A stretch of DNA of 64,000 nucleotides. Source: Notamacropus eugenii (Eukaryota; Chordata; Mammalia; Diprotodontia; Macropodidae). Made by a program: the position numbers and the translations under genes. Below, piece by piece: positions 1 through 9,790 of the stretch. Each line of letters opens with the position of its first letter. Position 1 is the stretch's first letter. The notes under the pieces were generated by a model. It was not told the origin of the DNA. It was given only the letters and a program-made list of their open reading frames with translations, and searched no databases. The stretch is from positions 136,704,750-136,768,749 of the forward strand of contig NC_092878.1 of NCBI RefSeq assembly GCF_028372415.1. The letters run 5' to 3'.

Positions 1-299
1 ATCATGTCAATATACAAATAAAAATTTTAAAAGGATTGTATATTAAACTGGAAACTTCCATTGTTTGAAGTTTGGGCTTTTCCCCCACTGTGTATAATTT
101 GCTTTTTTAAATATAATTCAAACTTCACAGTATACTTCCAACAATTCCTAGCTTGTCTGTGTCCTCTTCTATTTTCTTTGGCTCACTTTTTATATGATGT
201 ATTGACACTTTTCTACCTTTTTTTTCTTTTTTTGGCATATTTGTTACTATTCTTTGTAATTCTTCCACTGCCCCCCCCCCAAAAAGGAAAAGAAAAGCT
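1..299. other. AT-rich stretch, nothing recognised
   Basis: AT-rich sequence with a short C run near 271-280. No repeat family, gene or regulatory signal was recognised. Confidence 0.4.
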
Positions 300-420
300 T
301 TCCCTTTAACAGATAAGGACTCTGAGTCCCAAAGGTATTCAATGACTTGCCCATGATCATACCATAATAACTTAGAAAGATTTGAAACCAGAACTAAATC
401 CAGTTCTCTTTACTCTCCCT
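300..420 (-). repeat. MIR-type SINE fragment
   Basis: It reads as the reverse complement of a MIR/CORE-SINE: 'gacttgcccatgatcat' is the decayed 'gacttgcccaaggtcacac' signature, followed by a decayed 'tttgaaccca' motif. Old and degraded. Confidence 0.6.
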
Positions 421-480
421 AGCTTTTTCTCATCCACTTACAAAGATACTAGAATTTCCCTAATCTTGAAATAAACTTTG

Positions 481-1066
481 TTTGACCCTTCTGGATCACC
501 TGGTGTATGTTTCATATCTCTCTTTCCTGCTTCAGCAAACTTCTGGGAGGAAAAATTGCTTACCCCTAATGCCTCCACTTTGTCCTTACTTATTTTCTGC
601 TCATCTCTTTGTAATAAACTTCCATCCCTACAACTCTACTAAAATTATTCTTGAAAAAGTCATCAGTGATCTGGTCACCAGATAAAATGGCCTTGTTTCA
701 GTTGCTAACTGCCTTAACCTATTCTCTCTAGCGTCTGACACTGTTGAGCACCTGGAGAATCTTTTCCCTTGGCTTTAGAAGCACAATATTCTCCTGATTT
801 CCTCCAAACCCTAAGCTCCTTACCTTTTTCCAAGCCTTTCTCCAAGATTCAGTTCTTTGCTTACTTCTCTGTCTTTACTTGCTTTGCATTTTTTACTATC
901 TTTACTGTCTTTATATTTTCAACTACCACCTCTATGCAAATGACTTCCAGACATGTGTTTTAATGTCTTATCTCCATTCTGAATCCAGACAAACATCTTT
1001 TAACTACATGTAGGACATTTCTACCTGCCTGTTCTACCTCCAATTCCACATGTTGAAAACCTAGAG
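481..1066 (+). mobile_element. L2 LINE, reverse-transcriptase segment
   Basis: Translated + strand pieces follow the L2 (CR1-group) reverse transcriptase. The ATDLL-like segment comes first (about 655-670), then a decayed 'TALS-F-SYL' region, then 'YHLYANDFQT' near 927-955, the decayed catalytic Y-A-D-D box (here YAND). 'DISTCL' follows near 1014. Several stops interrupt it, so it is a fossil. An hAT element directly follows. Confidence 0.75.
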
Positions 1067-1264
1067 CAGTGGCATCACACTCAATTAGAAACAGATGTCT
1101 CTAAAATGTACATAAGGATATCTGAAGGTTACGCGTTGACTTAAAATGCAGTTATTTATGTTTTATTATATTTTTATTTCTTTCGTTAAATACTTCCCAG
1201 TTACATTTTGATCAGGTTTGGACTTCACTTTGGAGTGTTGTTGGCTGTGTGTTTGACACCTCTG
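1067..1264. mobile_element. hAT-type miniature DNA transposon (198 bp)
   Basis: The ends form decayed terminal inverted repeats: left 'cagtggcatcacact', right 'gtgtttgacacctctg'. This matches the CAG-GGTGTCAAAC terminus of an abundant marsupial/mammalian hAT family. The flanks share a 'ctag' core that may be the remains of an 8-bp target duplication. A second copy lies at 39104-39261. It is too short to encode transposase. Confidence 0.7.
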
Positions 1265-1499
1265 GTCTAGCTCATACGCCCGTTGGATAGTAATGGAAGG
1301 TGATGCTGAGGATGATCACCAATTTATAGTAGCCAGCCACTTCAATGAGAGCTTAACGGAAGCTTCCTTAACTTCCCTCCCCTTTTTCTCACACTTGCCC
1401 TAATGCCTCCACCTTGTCCCTATTCACTTTCTCACTCAGTTCCTTGTAACAAACTTTCATCTCTCATTCCATTCCATCAAATCAAAAAAGAAAAGGTAG

Positions 1500-1810
1500 C
1501 CCTACTTCTTTCTCACTAAGGTCAATTCCTCTACCCACAACTTTGATCTTTTACCTAACTTTAAAAAAAATCACATCTTCTACAGGAAACCTTTCCCAAC
1601 CTCTCTTAATTCTCTAGTACCTTCCCTCTCTTTTTCATTTCTTATGTAATCTGTATATATCTTATTTGTACATATTTGTTTGCTTTTCGTCTCTCCCAGT
1701 AGATTGTGAGTTCCTTGAGGGCAAGGACTGTCTTTTGCCTCTTTTTTTTTTTTTAATCCCCCAGTCTTAGACAGGAGGTGCTGAAAAAATGCTTTTTGCC
1801 TAAATGAACC
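1500..1810 (+). mobile_element. L2 LINE 3' end
   Basis: It contains the L2 3' signature in order: 'caggaaacctttcccaacc', 'attgtgagttccttgaggg', 'caaggactgtcttttgcctc', and a decayed tail. The stretch 1265-1500 before it is not confidently assigned. Confidence 0.8.
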
Positions 1811-2184
1811 ATTTTTCCCCCAAACCCTGAACCTCTCCTCACTTCACTTTATCAGTGGCACCACCAAAAGTCCAATCTCCCACATTTAAATCCTTGGGAT
1901 TATCTTTGACTCTTTAAATCACTTCTCAAATTATATCAGTTTCCAAGTTCTGTAAATGCAACTTCCACATTCTCCCAAACATCAGTCCCTTTTCTGTACA
2001 TACTACCAGCACCCTAAATAGCCTGTGCTTTCATTACCACCTGCTTGGTTTACCCTCTGAGACAGTCTTTTCTTTACTTTTTCCTGCCAGTGTATCTGTC
2101 ATACTGCTACCCACACAATCTCCCTCACCTGGACATACCACACCTTTGCCCAAAAATCTTTAGTGGTTCCTTATTGCCTAGCAA
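1811..2184 (+). mobile_element. L2-like LINE, left part
   Basis: Decayed L2 coding and 3' sequence: 'cttgggattatctttgactc' corresponds to the 'LG-I-DS' stretch of the L2 RT region. A Mar1 SINE interrupts it and it resumes at 2381. Confidence 0.6.
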
Positions 2185-2380
2185 GGGGCAGCTAGATGGC
2201 ACAGTAGATAGAGTGCTGAGCTTCAAATCAGGAAGACTACCCCTTCCTGAGTTCAAATCTAGCCGCAGATACTTACTAACTGTGTGACCCTGGGTAAGTC
2301 ACTTAACCCTGTTTGCCTCAGTTTCTTCATCTGTAAAATGACCTAGAGAAGGAAATGGCAAACCACACTAGTACCTTTGC
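2185..2380 (+). mobile_element. Mar1-type CORE-SINE
   Basis: The tRNA-derived head 'ggggcagctagatggcacag' is followed by 'gtgtgaccctgggtaagtca', 'cctcagtttcttcatctgta' and the RTE-like tail 'ggaaatggcaaaccac'. The tail is cut short. This is the marsupial CORE-SINE, inserted in an L2. Confidence 0.9.
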
Positions 2381-2945
2381 AATCTACCTCCACTCTACCT
2401 TTTCAGCCACATCTCATTTTTCTTCTCTTTATGCTTTCTACATTCCAGCGAGACCCGACCTTCAAATATGTCTTCATCTTTCTCAAGTTCATGCATTTGG
2501 CTGCTCTACTCTCTGTTCCTGGAATTTCTCCTTGCCCCTCTTTTACTTGTTAAATTTCTACCTCTTCCTTAAAACTCTATTAAAATGCCATTTCCTCTAA
2601 GAGGCCTTCCCTGATTTCCCCATTATATCATTAGAAAAATAATAAAAAATAAAATAATAGAAATAAAAAATAATAGAAAAATAATTTTAAAAATAATAAA
2701 AGTCCTCTAGAAAAATCTTCAGATTAGCCCTAGAAGGGCTATGGTGACATTTGGTCTTCACCTTATGAAGAGAAGTATTTTATATTACAGTCATTAGTGC
2801 TTTTGATGTTTCCTTGCTGGACTGAGGGCTCCATGGGGGCAGGGACTATGTATTACCTAAATACATGTTTCTGGCACCTATAGATACAATAGATACAATA
2901 ATGCCTGTTTGTTGAATGAATGAATGAATGAATGAATGAATGAGC
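2381..2945 (+). mobile_element. L2-like LINE, right part and tail
   Basis: It continues the element interrupted at 2184: 'aagaggccttccctgatttc' near 2600, then an A-rich low-complexity insert (about 2635-2700), then 'actgagggctccatgggggc' and 'tgtttgttgaatgaatgaat', ending in a (TGAA)n tract at 2913-2943, the usual L2 tail. Confidence 0.7.
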
Positions 2946-3329
2946 AGATCAGGGTTAACTTGAAAGGAATGTTAACTGGTGTTTTTCAGAACTGCTCCAG
3001 TATCAGGATTTATTTGACAAATTCATCAATGAATAGTAGCCCCATATTCAACACAATATTCTAGCAAAATTATCATTAATGTTAATTAGGATAGGACTAG
3101 TGTGTAATTTTTACTAGAGTCCATTAAAATCTCACAACCCCAACAGACTTGTAAATTGCCTTGCTATAATGGAACTTTTAAAAATCAGAATGCAATCTGG
3201 GACTCCTGTGGCATTTGTCATAATGAGATTTTAGGTACATGCATTACTAGGATGTATAAATAGGTATGCAGTATAGTGGAACAATATAGTCATCCATTCT
3301 GATTAGCATTGGCTATAGCCTTGTTAAGA
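2946..3329. other. No recognised feature
   Basis: AT-rich unique-looking sequence with no family signature that I could identify. Confidence 0.4.
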
Positions 3330-3740
3330 TATCACATCCAGGGTTAGGCTTTCACAACTGAAAGCCCCTGGAGGAGTTGGAGAAGATTCAGATGAGTACC
3401 ATAAAGGTGATGAAAGAATTGGGAAAGATGCCAATGAGCAGAGGAACAAAGAAGAGTTGGTGGAAAGAAAACCAAGGGACAACTTAACAATAATCTTCCA
3501 AGAAACAAGAAAGACTTTCATAGATGGAAATTATATGTTCTTGTGTTCCACTGAAGATGCATGAGAAGAAATTGTCTTAAATTTAGAAGCGAAGAATTTA
3601 GCTTAGATATGAAGAATTTCCTGACAGTGAGAGCTAAAACTCTGGAACAGGGTCCTGGGAGTGGCTGAAGAAATCACTTTGTTGGCTCCTTGTCAACTCT
3701 TCCCTTAAAATAGGATCAAGTTTTGTATTAGCTTAAGTGA
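3330..3740 (+). mobile_element. CR1/L3 LINE 3' remnant
   Basis: It resembles the end of CR1-type elements: 'ctggaggagttggagaagat' early, and near 3610-3660 'gatatgaagaatttcctgac', then 'ctctggaacagggtcctggg', matching the recalled 'ATGTCAGGAAAAACTTCCTAAC ... GTGGAATGGGCTGCC' segment. Heavily diverged. Confidence 0.55.
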
Positions 3741-4694
3741 CCTTACTTTGCCCTCCCTGTAAGCCTGGGATAGATCTGATGACTCATCAAAGTTATTTCC
3801 AAAGGAATGACATGATTTTAGATTCTCCAGCCCCTTGCAAACTTGTCAGGAAAATCCTTATTTACTGCTACCCACAGAGATCAGCTACGAATGAGCATCC
3901 TGTGATCTGTCTGTCCGGTGAGAGGACTATTTGGAGCCAGATTTATACTGATATCTATCTTCAACTCTGTGTCTGATGATTATGTCTGGTAACTTAGTCT
4001 GTCTGTCCTTCCAGGTAGAGCCAAAGATGTTGAATCTAATTATATTTAAACAATACCTGTTGACTACAGTGCTAGTCTTTTGTTGTTCTGGATATGTGAT
4101 TTCATCATCAGTGTAGGAAATCCTGGTGTGGAAACTCTCTCCACCGATATATCTAATCTATAACCCAGAATCTTAGAGAGACGCCTTGCTCTGAAAGATG
4201 CCATGACTTCCCTGTGGTTACACATCTAGGATCTTCAAGAAAGCAGACCTTAAGTAAGGCAGCTCTCCCATATTGTACTAGTAGATATCTAATATATAAA
4301 TCTCATTGGGAAAATTTCTGTCGTGTAATTTTTGACTGCTTTGAGTAAAACCATCCAACAAGCATTTGCTTGTGCTATCCAGATGACAGCGATGTATTTT
4401 GTCACTCTCACCAAGGGTTCCTTAACTCTCCTCAGCCCCTTTTTGATATCATTCTTCCAAAATAAAAAGAAGCTGGTTCACATTTTGTGTTGCAAGTTGA
4501 ACACACCTCTTAAAAGCCTGGAGGTGACAAAAGCCGACAGGCTAAGTCTGTCCAAACTGCTCTAACAAGGCAGGAACCTAGAGGAGAGAGGTGCTTCAGA
4601 GAGAAGGGAGGCTTCTCATCTCCTTAAGAATTCCTTTGGAACTTTTACAGGGTTGGGATTCTTTACTGTAAAGGATACTTAATGAATGTCTGAC
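3741..4694. other. No recognised feature
   Basis: Moderately AT-rich with no open frame of note and no repeat family that I recognised. Confidence 0.4.
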
Positions 4695-4850
4695 TGGAAA
4701 ACAATTTGGAATTATACTAAGAAAGTGACTAAAATGTCCATACTCTTTGACCCAGAAATTAGATTACTAGGAATTGATATCAAGGATGTCAATGATAAAA
4801 AGAAAAGTGTTCCACAAGTAAGCTGTTTGTAATAAGGGTCTGCTGATTCA
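4695..4850 (+). mobile_element. L1 LINE, ORF2 3'-end remnant
   Basis: It matches the end of marsupial L1 ORF2: 'aaaacaatttggaattatac', 'catactctttgacccagaaa', 'ttactaggaattgatatcaa'. Related L1 sequence seems to resume at about 5025-5085 ('agaactgggag') after a simple repeat. Confidence 0.75.
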
Positions 4851-4880
4851 TGTGCAGTCTTCTTTTTCTGTTCAATTGTT

Positions 4881-4955
4881 TCTCCCTCAGTCTCTCTCTC
4901 TGTCTCTCTCTCTGTCTCTCTCTCTGTCTCTCTCTCTCTCCCCCCCCCCCCCCCA
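4881..4955. repeat. (CT)n / (CTCTCTGT)n simple repeat with C run
   Basis: A dinucleotide-rich microsatellite with a CTCTCTGT sub-repeat, ending in a run of C. Serine/leucine-only frames across it are artefacts of the repeat. Confidence 0.95.
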
Positions 4956-5164
4956 TACACACAGGTATATATGGAAATTCTTGTTTTATTTGGTCTTAAA
5001 AATTAACAAAAGAAGGCCCCACATGTACCAAAATATTTAGAGTATTACATTTTGTAGTAGTAAAGAACTGGGAGTTTTTTTAAAACCTCATGGATTGGAC
5101 ATTAATGTTGGTGCTTTTTCTCTAAGATGAACTCCATTTTATATTGTCTGTGACTTGTTTGGAC

Positions 5165-5312
5165 ACAGTTGTTTGCATGCTTTCTCCTGGCCTGGATTTG
5201 CTCCTTGAGAGCATGGACTATTTATTTCCCTTTCTTTGTATCCCAGGGGCTTAGCACAGTGCCTGACACATAGTAAGTGCTTAATAAATACTTCTTCACT
5301 TGATTGGGAGTG
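5165..5312 (+). mobile_element. L2 LINE 3' tail
   Basis: Signature 'tatcccaggggcttagcaca', 'gtgcctgacacatagtaagt', 'gcttaataaatact'. It lies between pieces of L1. Confidence 0.8.
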
Positions 5313-5660
5313 CCTGACCCAGGTGTGGTACAAGAATGTAATGGGATATCACTGCACTTGCACTGTAAAGAGCAATTAACATGATGGGTCCAAAGAACTT
5401 TGGCAAAACTCATATGAACTAATACAAAGTAAAATAAGCCTAACCAGGAAAAACAATACACACAATGACTGGAGCAACGTAAAGAGAGAGAACAACAACC
5501 AAAAAAATATGAAAACTGCTGTTAAATTGTCATGATCAAGCCTGACTTAAGAGATGAGGCTGTACCTCTCTCTCTTCTTTGCAGAGGTAAAGAAATATGG
5601 GTGTGAAAGGCTACATAGAATGTTGATCTTGGTTGATGTGTTGATTGGTTAGTTTTGCTA
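5313..5660 (+). mobile_element. L1 LINE 3' end
   Basis: It carries 'atatgaactaatacaaagta' and 'aaaacaatacacacaatgac', followed by the 3' UTR. These are hallmarks of the marsupial L1 3' end; a paralogous copy is at 7739-8065. Confidence 0.75.
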
Positions 5661-5737
5661 AACTGTTTTTTTCTGTTATTCTCATTAACTTTACTCATCT
5701 TTCTCCCTAAACCTTCAGTCTCCCTGCCCTGCCCGAC

Positions 5738-5768
5738 ACACACACACACACGCACACACAAACACATA
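5738..5768. repeat. (CA)n microsatellite
   Basis: Imperfect CA/CG dinucleotide run. Confidence 0.9.
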
Positions 5769-5809
5769 CATACCTCTTCTTTATTACTCCTACTTCCTTA
5801 TTAGAGGTC

Positions 5810-6655
5810 AATACACCATCCTCCCAGTTCCTTACACTCAATATGTGGGAGTCATCCTCAGCTCCTCCCTATGTCTCACCCCCCACATCCAAGCTATTGC
5901 CTTTCAACATGTCTTAAATACCCCACCTTCTCTCTGACACTGCTACTGCTGTGGTGCAGATCCTCATCAACTCATGCTCAAGTCATTGCAATAGCCTGTT
6001 GGAAGACCTGCCTGGCTCAAGTCTCTTTCTACTGTAACCCATCCTTCATTCAGCCGGTAAAGTGATTTTCCTAAAGCACAGATCTAACAAGATCACTCCT
6101 CTATGCAATAAATTTCAGTGACTCCCTCTCACCTCCAAAATCAAATACAAAATTCTGTTTGGCATTCAAACCCCTGCATAATTTAGTCCCTTCCTATCTT
6201 TGCAGTCTTACACCTTACTCCTCACCATAGTGACAGTAACCTTTTTTGCTGTTCCATGAAGAAAATACTTCATCTCTCATCTCTAGCATTTTCTCTGTAT
6301 GTTTCCCCCCATGCCTGGAATGTTCTCCCTCCTCAAATTTACCTACTGACTTCCCTGACTTCTTTGAAGTCTCGATTAAGATCCTATCTTCCACAGGAAA
6401 CCTTTCCCAACCTCTCCTAATTCTAATAATTCTAGTGCTTTCTCTCCATTAATTATTTCCTATTTATCCTTTTTTGGTGTATATTTGTATATACCTTATG
6501 TGTATATATTTGTGTGCATGTTTTTCCCCCATTAGGTCATAAGCTCCATGAGGACAGGGACTCCCTCTTGCCTTCTTTTGTATTCATCATGTTTAACACT
6601 AATAAGAATGCTTGATAAATGTTTATCCTTGGTTGATTCATGTAGGATAACTACA
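5810..6655 (+). mobile_element. Long L2 LINE 3' portion
   Basis: An almost continuous L2 3' half: 'gtgggagtcatcctcagctc' (RT 'LGVIL' region) near 5845, 'cattgcaatagcctgttgga' near 5985, 'tcctaaagcacagatctaac' near 6070, 'catgcctggaatgttctccc' near 6310, 'acaggaaacctttcccaacc' near 6393, and 'ataagctccatgaggacagg' near 6540, ending at the tail near 6640. Reading frames are broken many times. Confidence 0.9.
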
Positions 6656-7129
6656 GAGCTACTACAGAGCCATAACTAGGACAAGTATCACCTACCACGC
6701 TGAAGGTAAACAAGCATAAAGTCCTCCATCAGTTGGAGGACAAGAAACAGGACACAGTGAGACAGGAAATCACCACATCCCACCGTCTGGTAGCTATCTA
6801 TCTGTTTGAGCTGCTTATTCCTTCTAAAAACTAAGATCTGTTGCTTCTCTGAGGTTAGATAACTAGAAGTACTATCAGAGTCCTTTTAATTTAGTTCCCT
6901 TTAAACTCTGCCTGCTGAGAAAAATTTTTAGTAGTCTCTGACTTGTAATGTGAGTTACGTCTCTCAAGTCTTATATAATGTTTGTTTCTTTTAGAGGGTG
7001 ATCAGAGTACATTGATAGAAAAACAGTGCTTGTAAATAAAGGAACATTAACCTGCATTTGTTCAAATGAGAGTGTAGTCAAACAAAAGCATAGCCATTGT
7101 AATCAGGTCCTGCAAAAGGTTGACTTATT
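6656..7129. other. No recognised feature
   Basis: Unassigned sequence between an L2 and an L1 remnant. Confidence 0.35.
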
Positions 7130-7250
7130 GAATAAAATGTCCATACCATATGAAGGATTCAGGGAAACATGGGAAAACTTACATGAACTGATGCAGGGTG
7201 ATGTAGGTAGAACCAGGAAAGAAAAAAACATGCATTAATCCCCTACTATG
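7130..7250 (+). mobile_element. L1 LINE 3' end, left piece
   Basis: 'aaaacttacatgaactgatg', 'cagggtgatgtaggtagaac' match the marsupial L1 3' end. It is interrupted by two SINEs and resumes at 7739. Confidence 0.75.
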
Positions 7251-7505
7251 AGCTAGCTGGGTAGTTCGGTAAACAGTGGATAAAGCAGCTCCTACCATCA
7301 GAAAGACCTGAGGCCAGAAGAATGCAGCCCTCGACACTTACTAGCCATGTGGTCCTGGGCAAGTCACTTCACCTCTGCCTCAGTTTGGCATCATCTGTTT
7401 TTGAATGCACACAGTGTACATCTGTAAAATGATTCCATAAGAGCACCTACCTTGAAGGGTTGTCATGAGGATCAAATGAGATAAATTTGTAAAATACCTT
7501 TACTA
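7251..7505 (+). mobile_element. CORE-SINE, + orientation
   Basis: A decayed tRNA-like head is followed by 'tggtcctgggcaagtcactt', 'ctcagtttggcatcatctgt' and 'gttgtcatgaggatcaaatg', the MIR-like CORE and 3' region. Inserted in an L1. Confidence 0.8.
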
Positions 7506-7738
7506 ATGGCTGACATTTATGTATCACTTACTATGTGCCAGGCACTGTGCTAAGTGCTTTACAATTATTATTTCTTGTGATCTTCAAAACAACCCAAGGA
7601 GGTAGGTGCTATTCTTTTCCCCATTCTATAGTTGAGGAAACTGAGGCAAGCAGGTTAAGTGACTTGCCCAGGGTCACACAGCTAGTAAGGGTCTGAGGTC
7701 AGATTTGAACTCAGGTCTTCTCAGCCCCCAGTCCTGCC
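7506..7738 (-). mobile_element. MIR-type SINE, - orientation
   Basis: It contains 'actatgtgccaggcactgtg', 'ttgaggaaactgaggcaagc' and 'gacttgcccagggtcacaca', the reverse complement of a MIR3-like element. It abuts the previous SINE, and both sit inside one L1. Confidence 0.85.
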
Positions 7739-8065
7739 AAACTACTTAGGAAAACAGTATACACAATAACTACAGCATAAAGGGAAGGAACAACTAAAAA
7801 AAATCCCAACTGTTGTGTAATTTTAATGACCAAGCTTGACCCTAAAGAATGGATAAGAAAATATGCCTCCACCCTTTCCACATGTGGAAGGAGGTGGAAC
7901 ATGGCGTTTACCATCGGGCTTCGGTGATTAATAGATTTTTCTATGCTACTTTTTTTTCTTCTTATTGGGTTACAAGAAATGATTCCTTAGGTAGGAAAGG
8001 AAATGAAAGTGATTTGGAAATGAAAGTGGCACAGAAACAAAAGATGTCAATAAGCATTAAAATAT
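7739..8065 (+). mobile_element. L1 LINE 3' end, right piece
   Basis: Continuation of the L1 at 7130-7250: 'aaaacagtatacacaataac', 'atgaccaagcttgaccctaa'. It parallels the copy at 5313-5660. Confidence 0.7.
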
Positions 8066-8384
8066 TTTAGAACACTGATTTACTTCAGCAGGGTTTACAT
8101 AAAAATCTGATGGGAGTTGTATCACAATTTCATGCATATTTCACATTTTCAGATTTAAGCTGTTAGCTCTTATGACCTGCCAGTCAACCAGACAACAGGT
8201 TCTGATTTGGGGGGACCAAAACCAGAGTCTGGGAATTTGAGGGTTACAGTGGGACCATATTTTCTTTAGGGTCCCTTGAAGCTCTGAATCCCTGATTCCA
8301 AGATACAAAGAATCACAAATAGTATACATAATTTTACATGATAAATACATAAGGTAAAGTTTTATGTGAGGTCCAAGGAGAAAT

Positions 8385-8575
8385 CAGGGAGCATGGAGAC
8401 AGGAAGACCTGTCTTAGGTTGAACTTGAACCTTGTCTTAGACTAGTGTGTGACTCTGGACAAGTCAGTTACCCTTTCTGGGCCTCAGTTTCCTCATCTGT
8501 AAAATGAGAGGGTTGGGCTAGAAGACAGCCATCAAAGGCTCTTCCAACTGTAAAATCTATATTCCTAATGGAAGG
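8385..8575 (+). repeat. MIR/CORE-SINE
   Basis: 'gtgtgactctggacaagtca', 'gcctcagtttcctcatctgt' and 'gctcttccaactgtaaaatc' are the MIR/CORE signature on the + strand. The stretch 8066-8384 before it is not assigned. Confidence 0.85.
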
Positions 8576-8699
8576 ATCTCTGAGAATAATATGCTCATTT
8601 GTGGATTTAAAGTTGGGATTTAAAGGATGGGTAGGAATTCACTAGGAGAAGAAAGAAGGGAAGGGTGTTCCAGACATAAGGAAAGACTTATACAAAGCC

Positions 8700-9080
8700 G
8701 TGGAAGCAGAAATGCACTGTGTACATTCAAGAACAGATGATGCCAAACTAACCTATTTTTGTTTTCTGACAGGAATTGCCAAGATGGCAATTCAGAGGGA
8801 AGCTATTTACACAGTGTGCCTCAGTTTCAGCAAAGTATTTGAGAAAGTGTCTCATTATATCCTTGTGAATTGTGAGATGTGAGTTGAATGATCTTTTGAT
8901 TAGGTAGACTCCAAAATTGATTAAATAATTAGGAACAATGTTTTGTTTTGTTTTTATAATCCTTGTTCACTTGGAGGGAAGTCCGTAGTAGAAGCCCCAG
9001 AAATTTTTCCTTGCTCCTGTGCTGTTCAATATTTTCATCAATGAAATACAGTTGGCATATTAAATTTTCAGATGACTATC
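8700..9080 (+). mobile_element. CR1/L3 LINE, reverse-transcriptase remnant
   Basis: The translated + strand gives 'LSFSKVFEKVSHYILV', matching the 'DFSKAFDKVSH-ILV' block of CR1 reverse transcriptase. Further on come decayed 'L-GG-SVV-AP' (SGVPQGSVL region) and 'AVQYFHQ' (LFNIFIND region) segments. Length and order fit an RT core fragment. It is broken by stops. Confidence 0.7.
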
Positions 9081-9154
9081 ACTAAAACTAAGAAAAATAT
9101 AAGTTAAAACAGCTCTGAAGTTCAACCACACACCCATCAGTTAGAAAAAGATAA

Positions 9155-9790
9155 CCCTAAAAAAGAAAAATGGTAATTTGGGGATCGACTGTATGTGGGA
9201 GGGCAGACATATGAATATACTCACTCTTGGTGGAATTGTGAAGTGGTTCAACCATTCTGGAAAGCCATTGGTAACGGTATTTTTAAAAAAGTCATAACTG
9301 TACATACCCTTGGACCCAGCAATCCTACTACCATTGTGTACCCAAAAGAGATCACACAAAGGACCTGTACATACAAAAATACTCATAGCAGCAATTTGGT
9401 TATAACCAAGAATTGGGGAACAACAGGATGACTCCCAATTGGAGAATGATGGAACAAATTATGGTCTATCAAGGTGGGGACAGGGATGGGGGTTGGATCC
9501 ATGCTTTCATTGGTACACATGGAACTCTCCAGATTAAGGAGCTCCCTATCAGTGGAGGTCAGCAATATCCCATGTAATGGAATGTTATAATGAAATGATG
9601 AAAATGATGCCTTCAGAGAAAGCTGGGAAGACTGATGAATGAGTGGGATCATAAGAACAATTTCTATAATGCCTACAATAATATCTTTTTTCAAAAATGA
9701 AAGACTTAAGAATTCTCACCAATGCAATGACTAATCAACTTCTGAAGACATGAAGAAGCATGCTTCCCACTTCTCAGAAAGGTGATAGAT
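9155..9790 (+). mobile_element. L1 LINE ORF2 end and 3' UTR
   Basis: 'ttggtggaattgtgaagtgg', 'accattctggaaagccattg', 'tacccttggacccagcaatc', 'tataaccaagaattggggaa' and 'aatggaatgttataatgaaa' run in the order of the L1 ORF2 end and 3' UTR. It is an older L1 subfamily than the copies at 17114 and 27228. Confidence 0.8.

Noticed and set aside
4852-5040. Leucine/serine-rich and glutamate/arginine-rich frames
   Set aside because: They are translations of a CT microsatellite.
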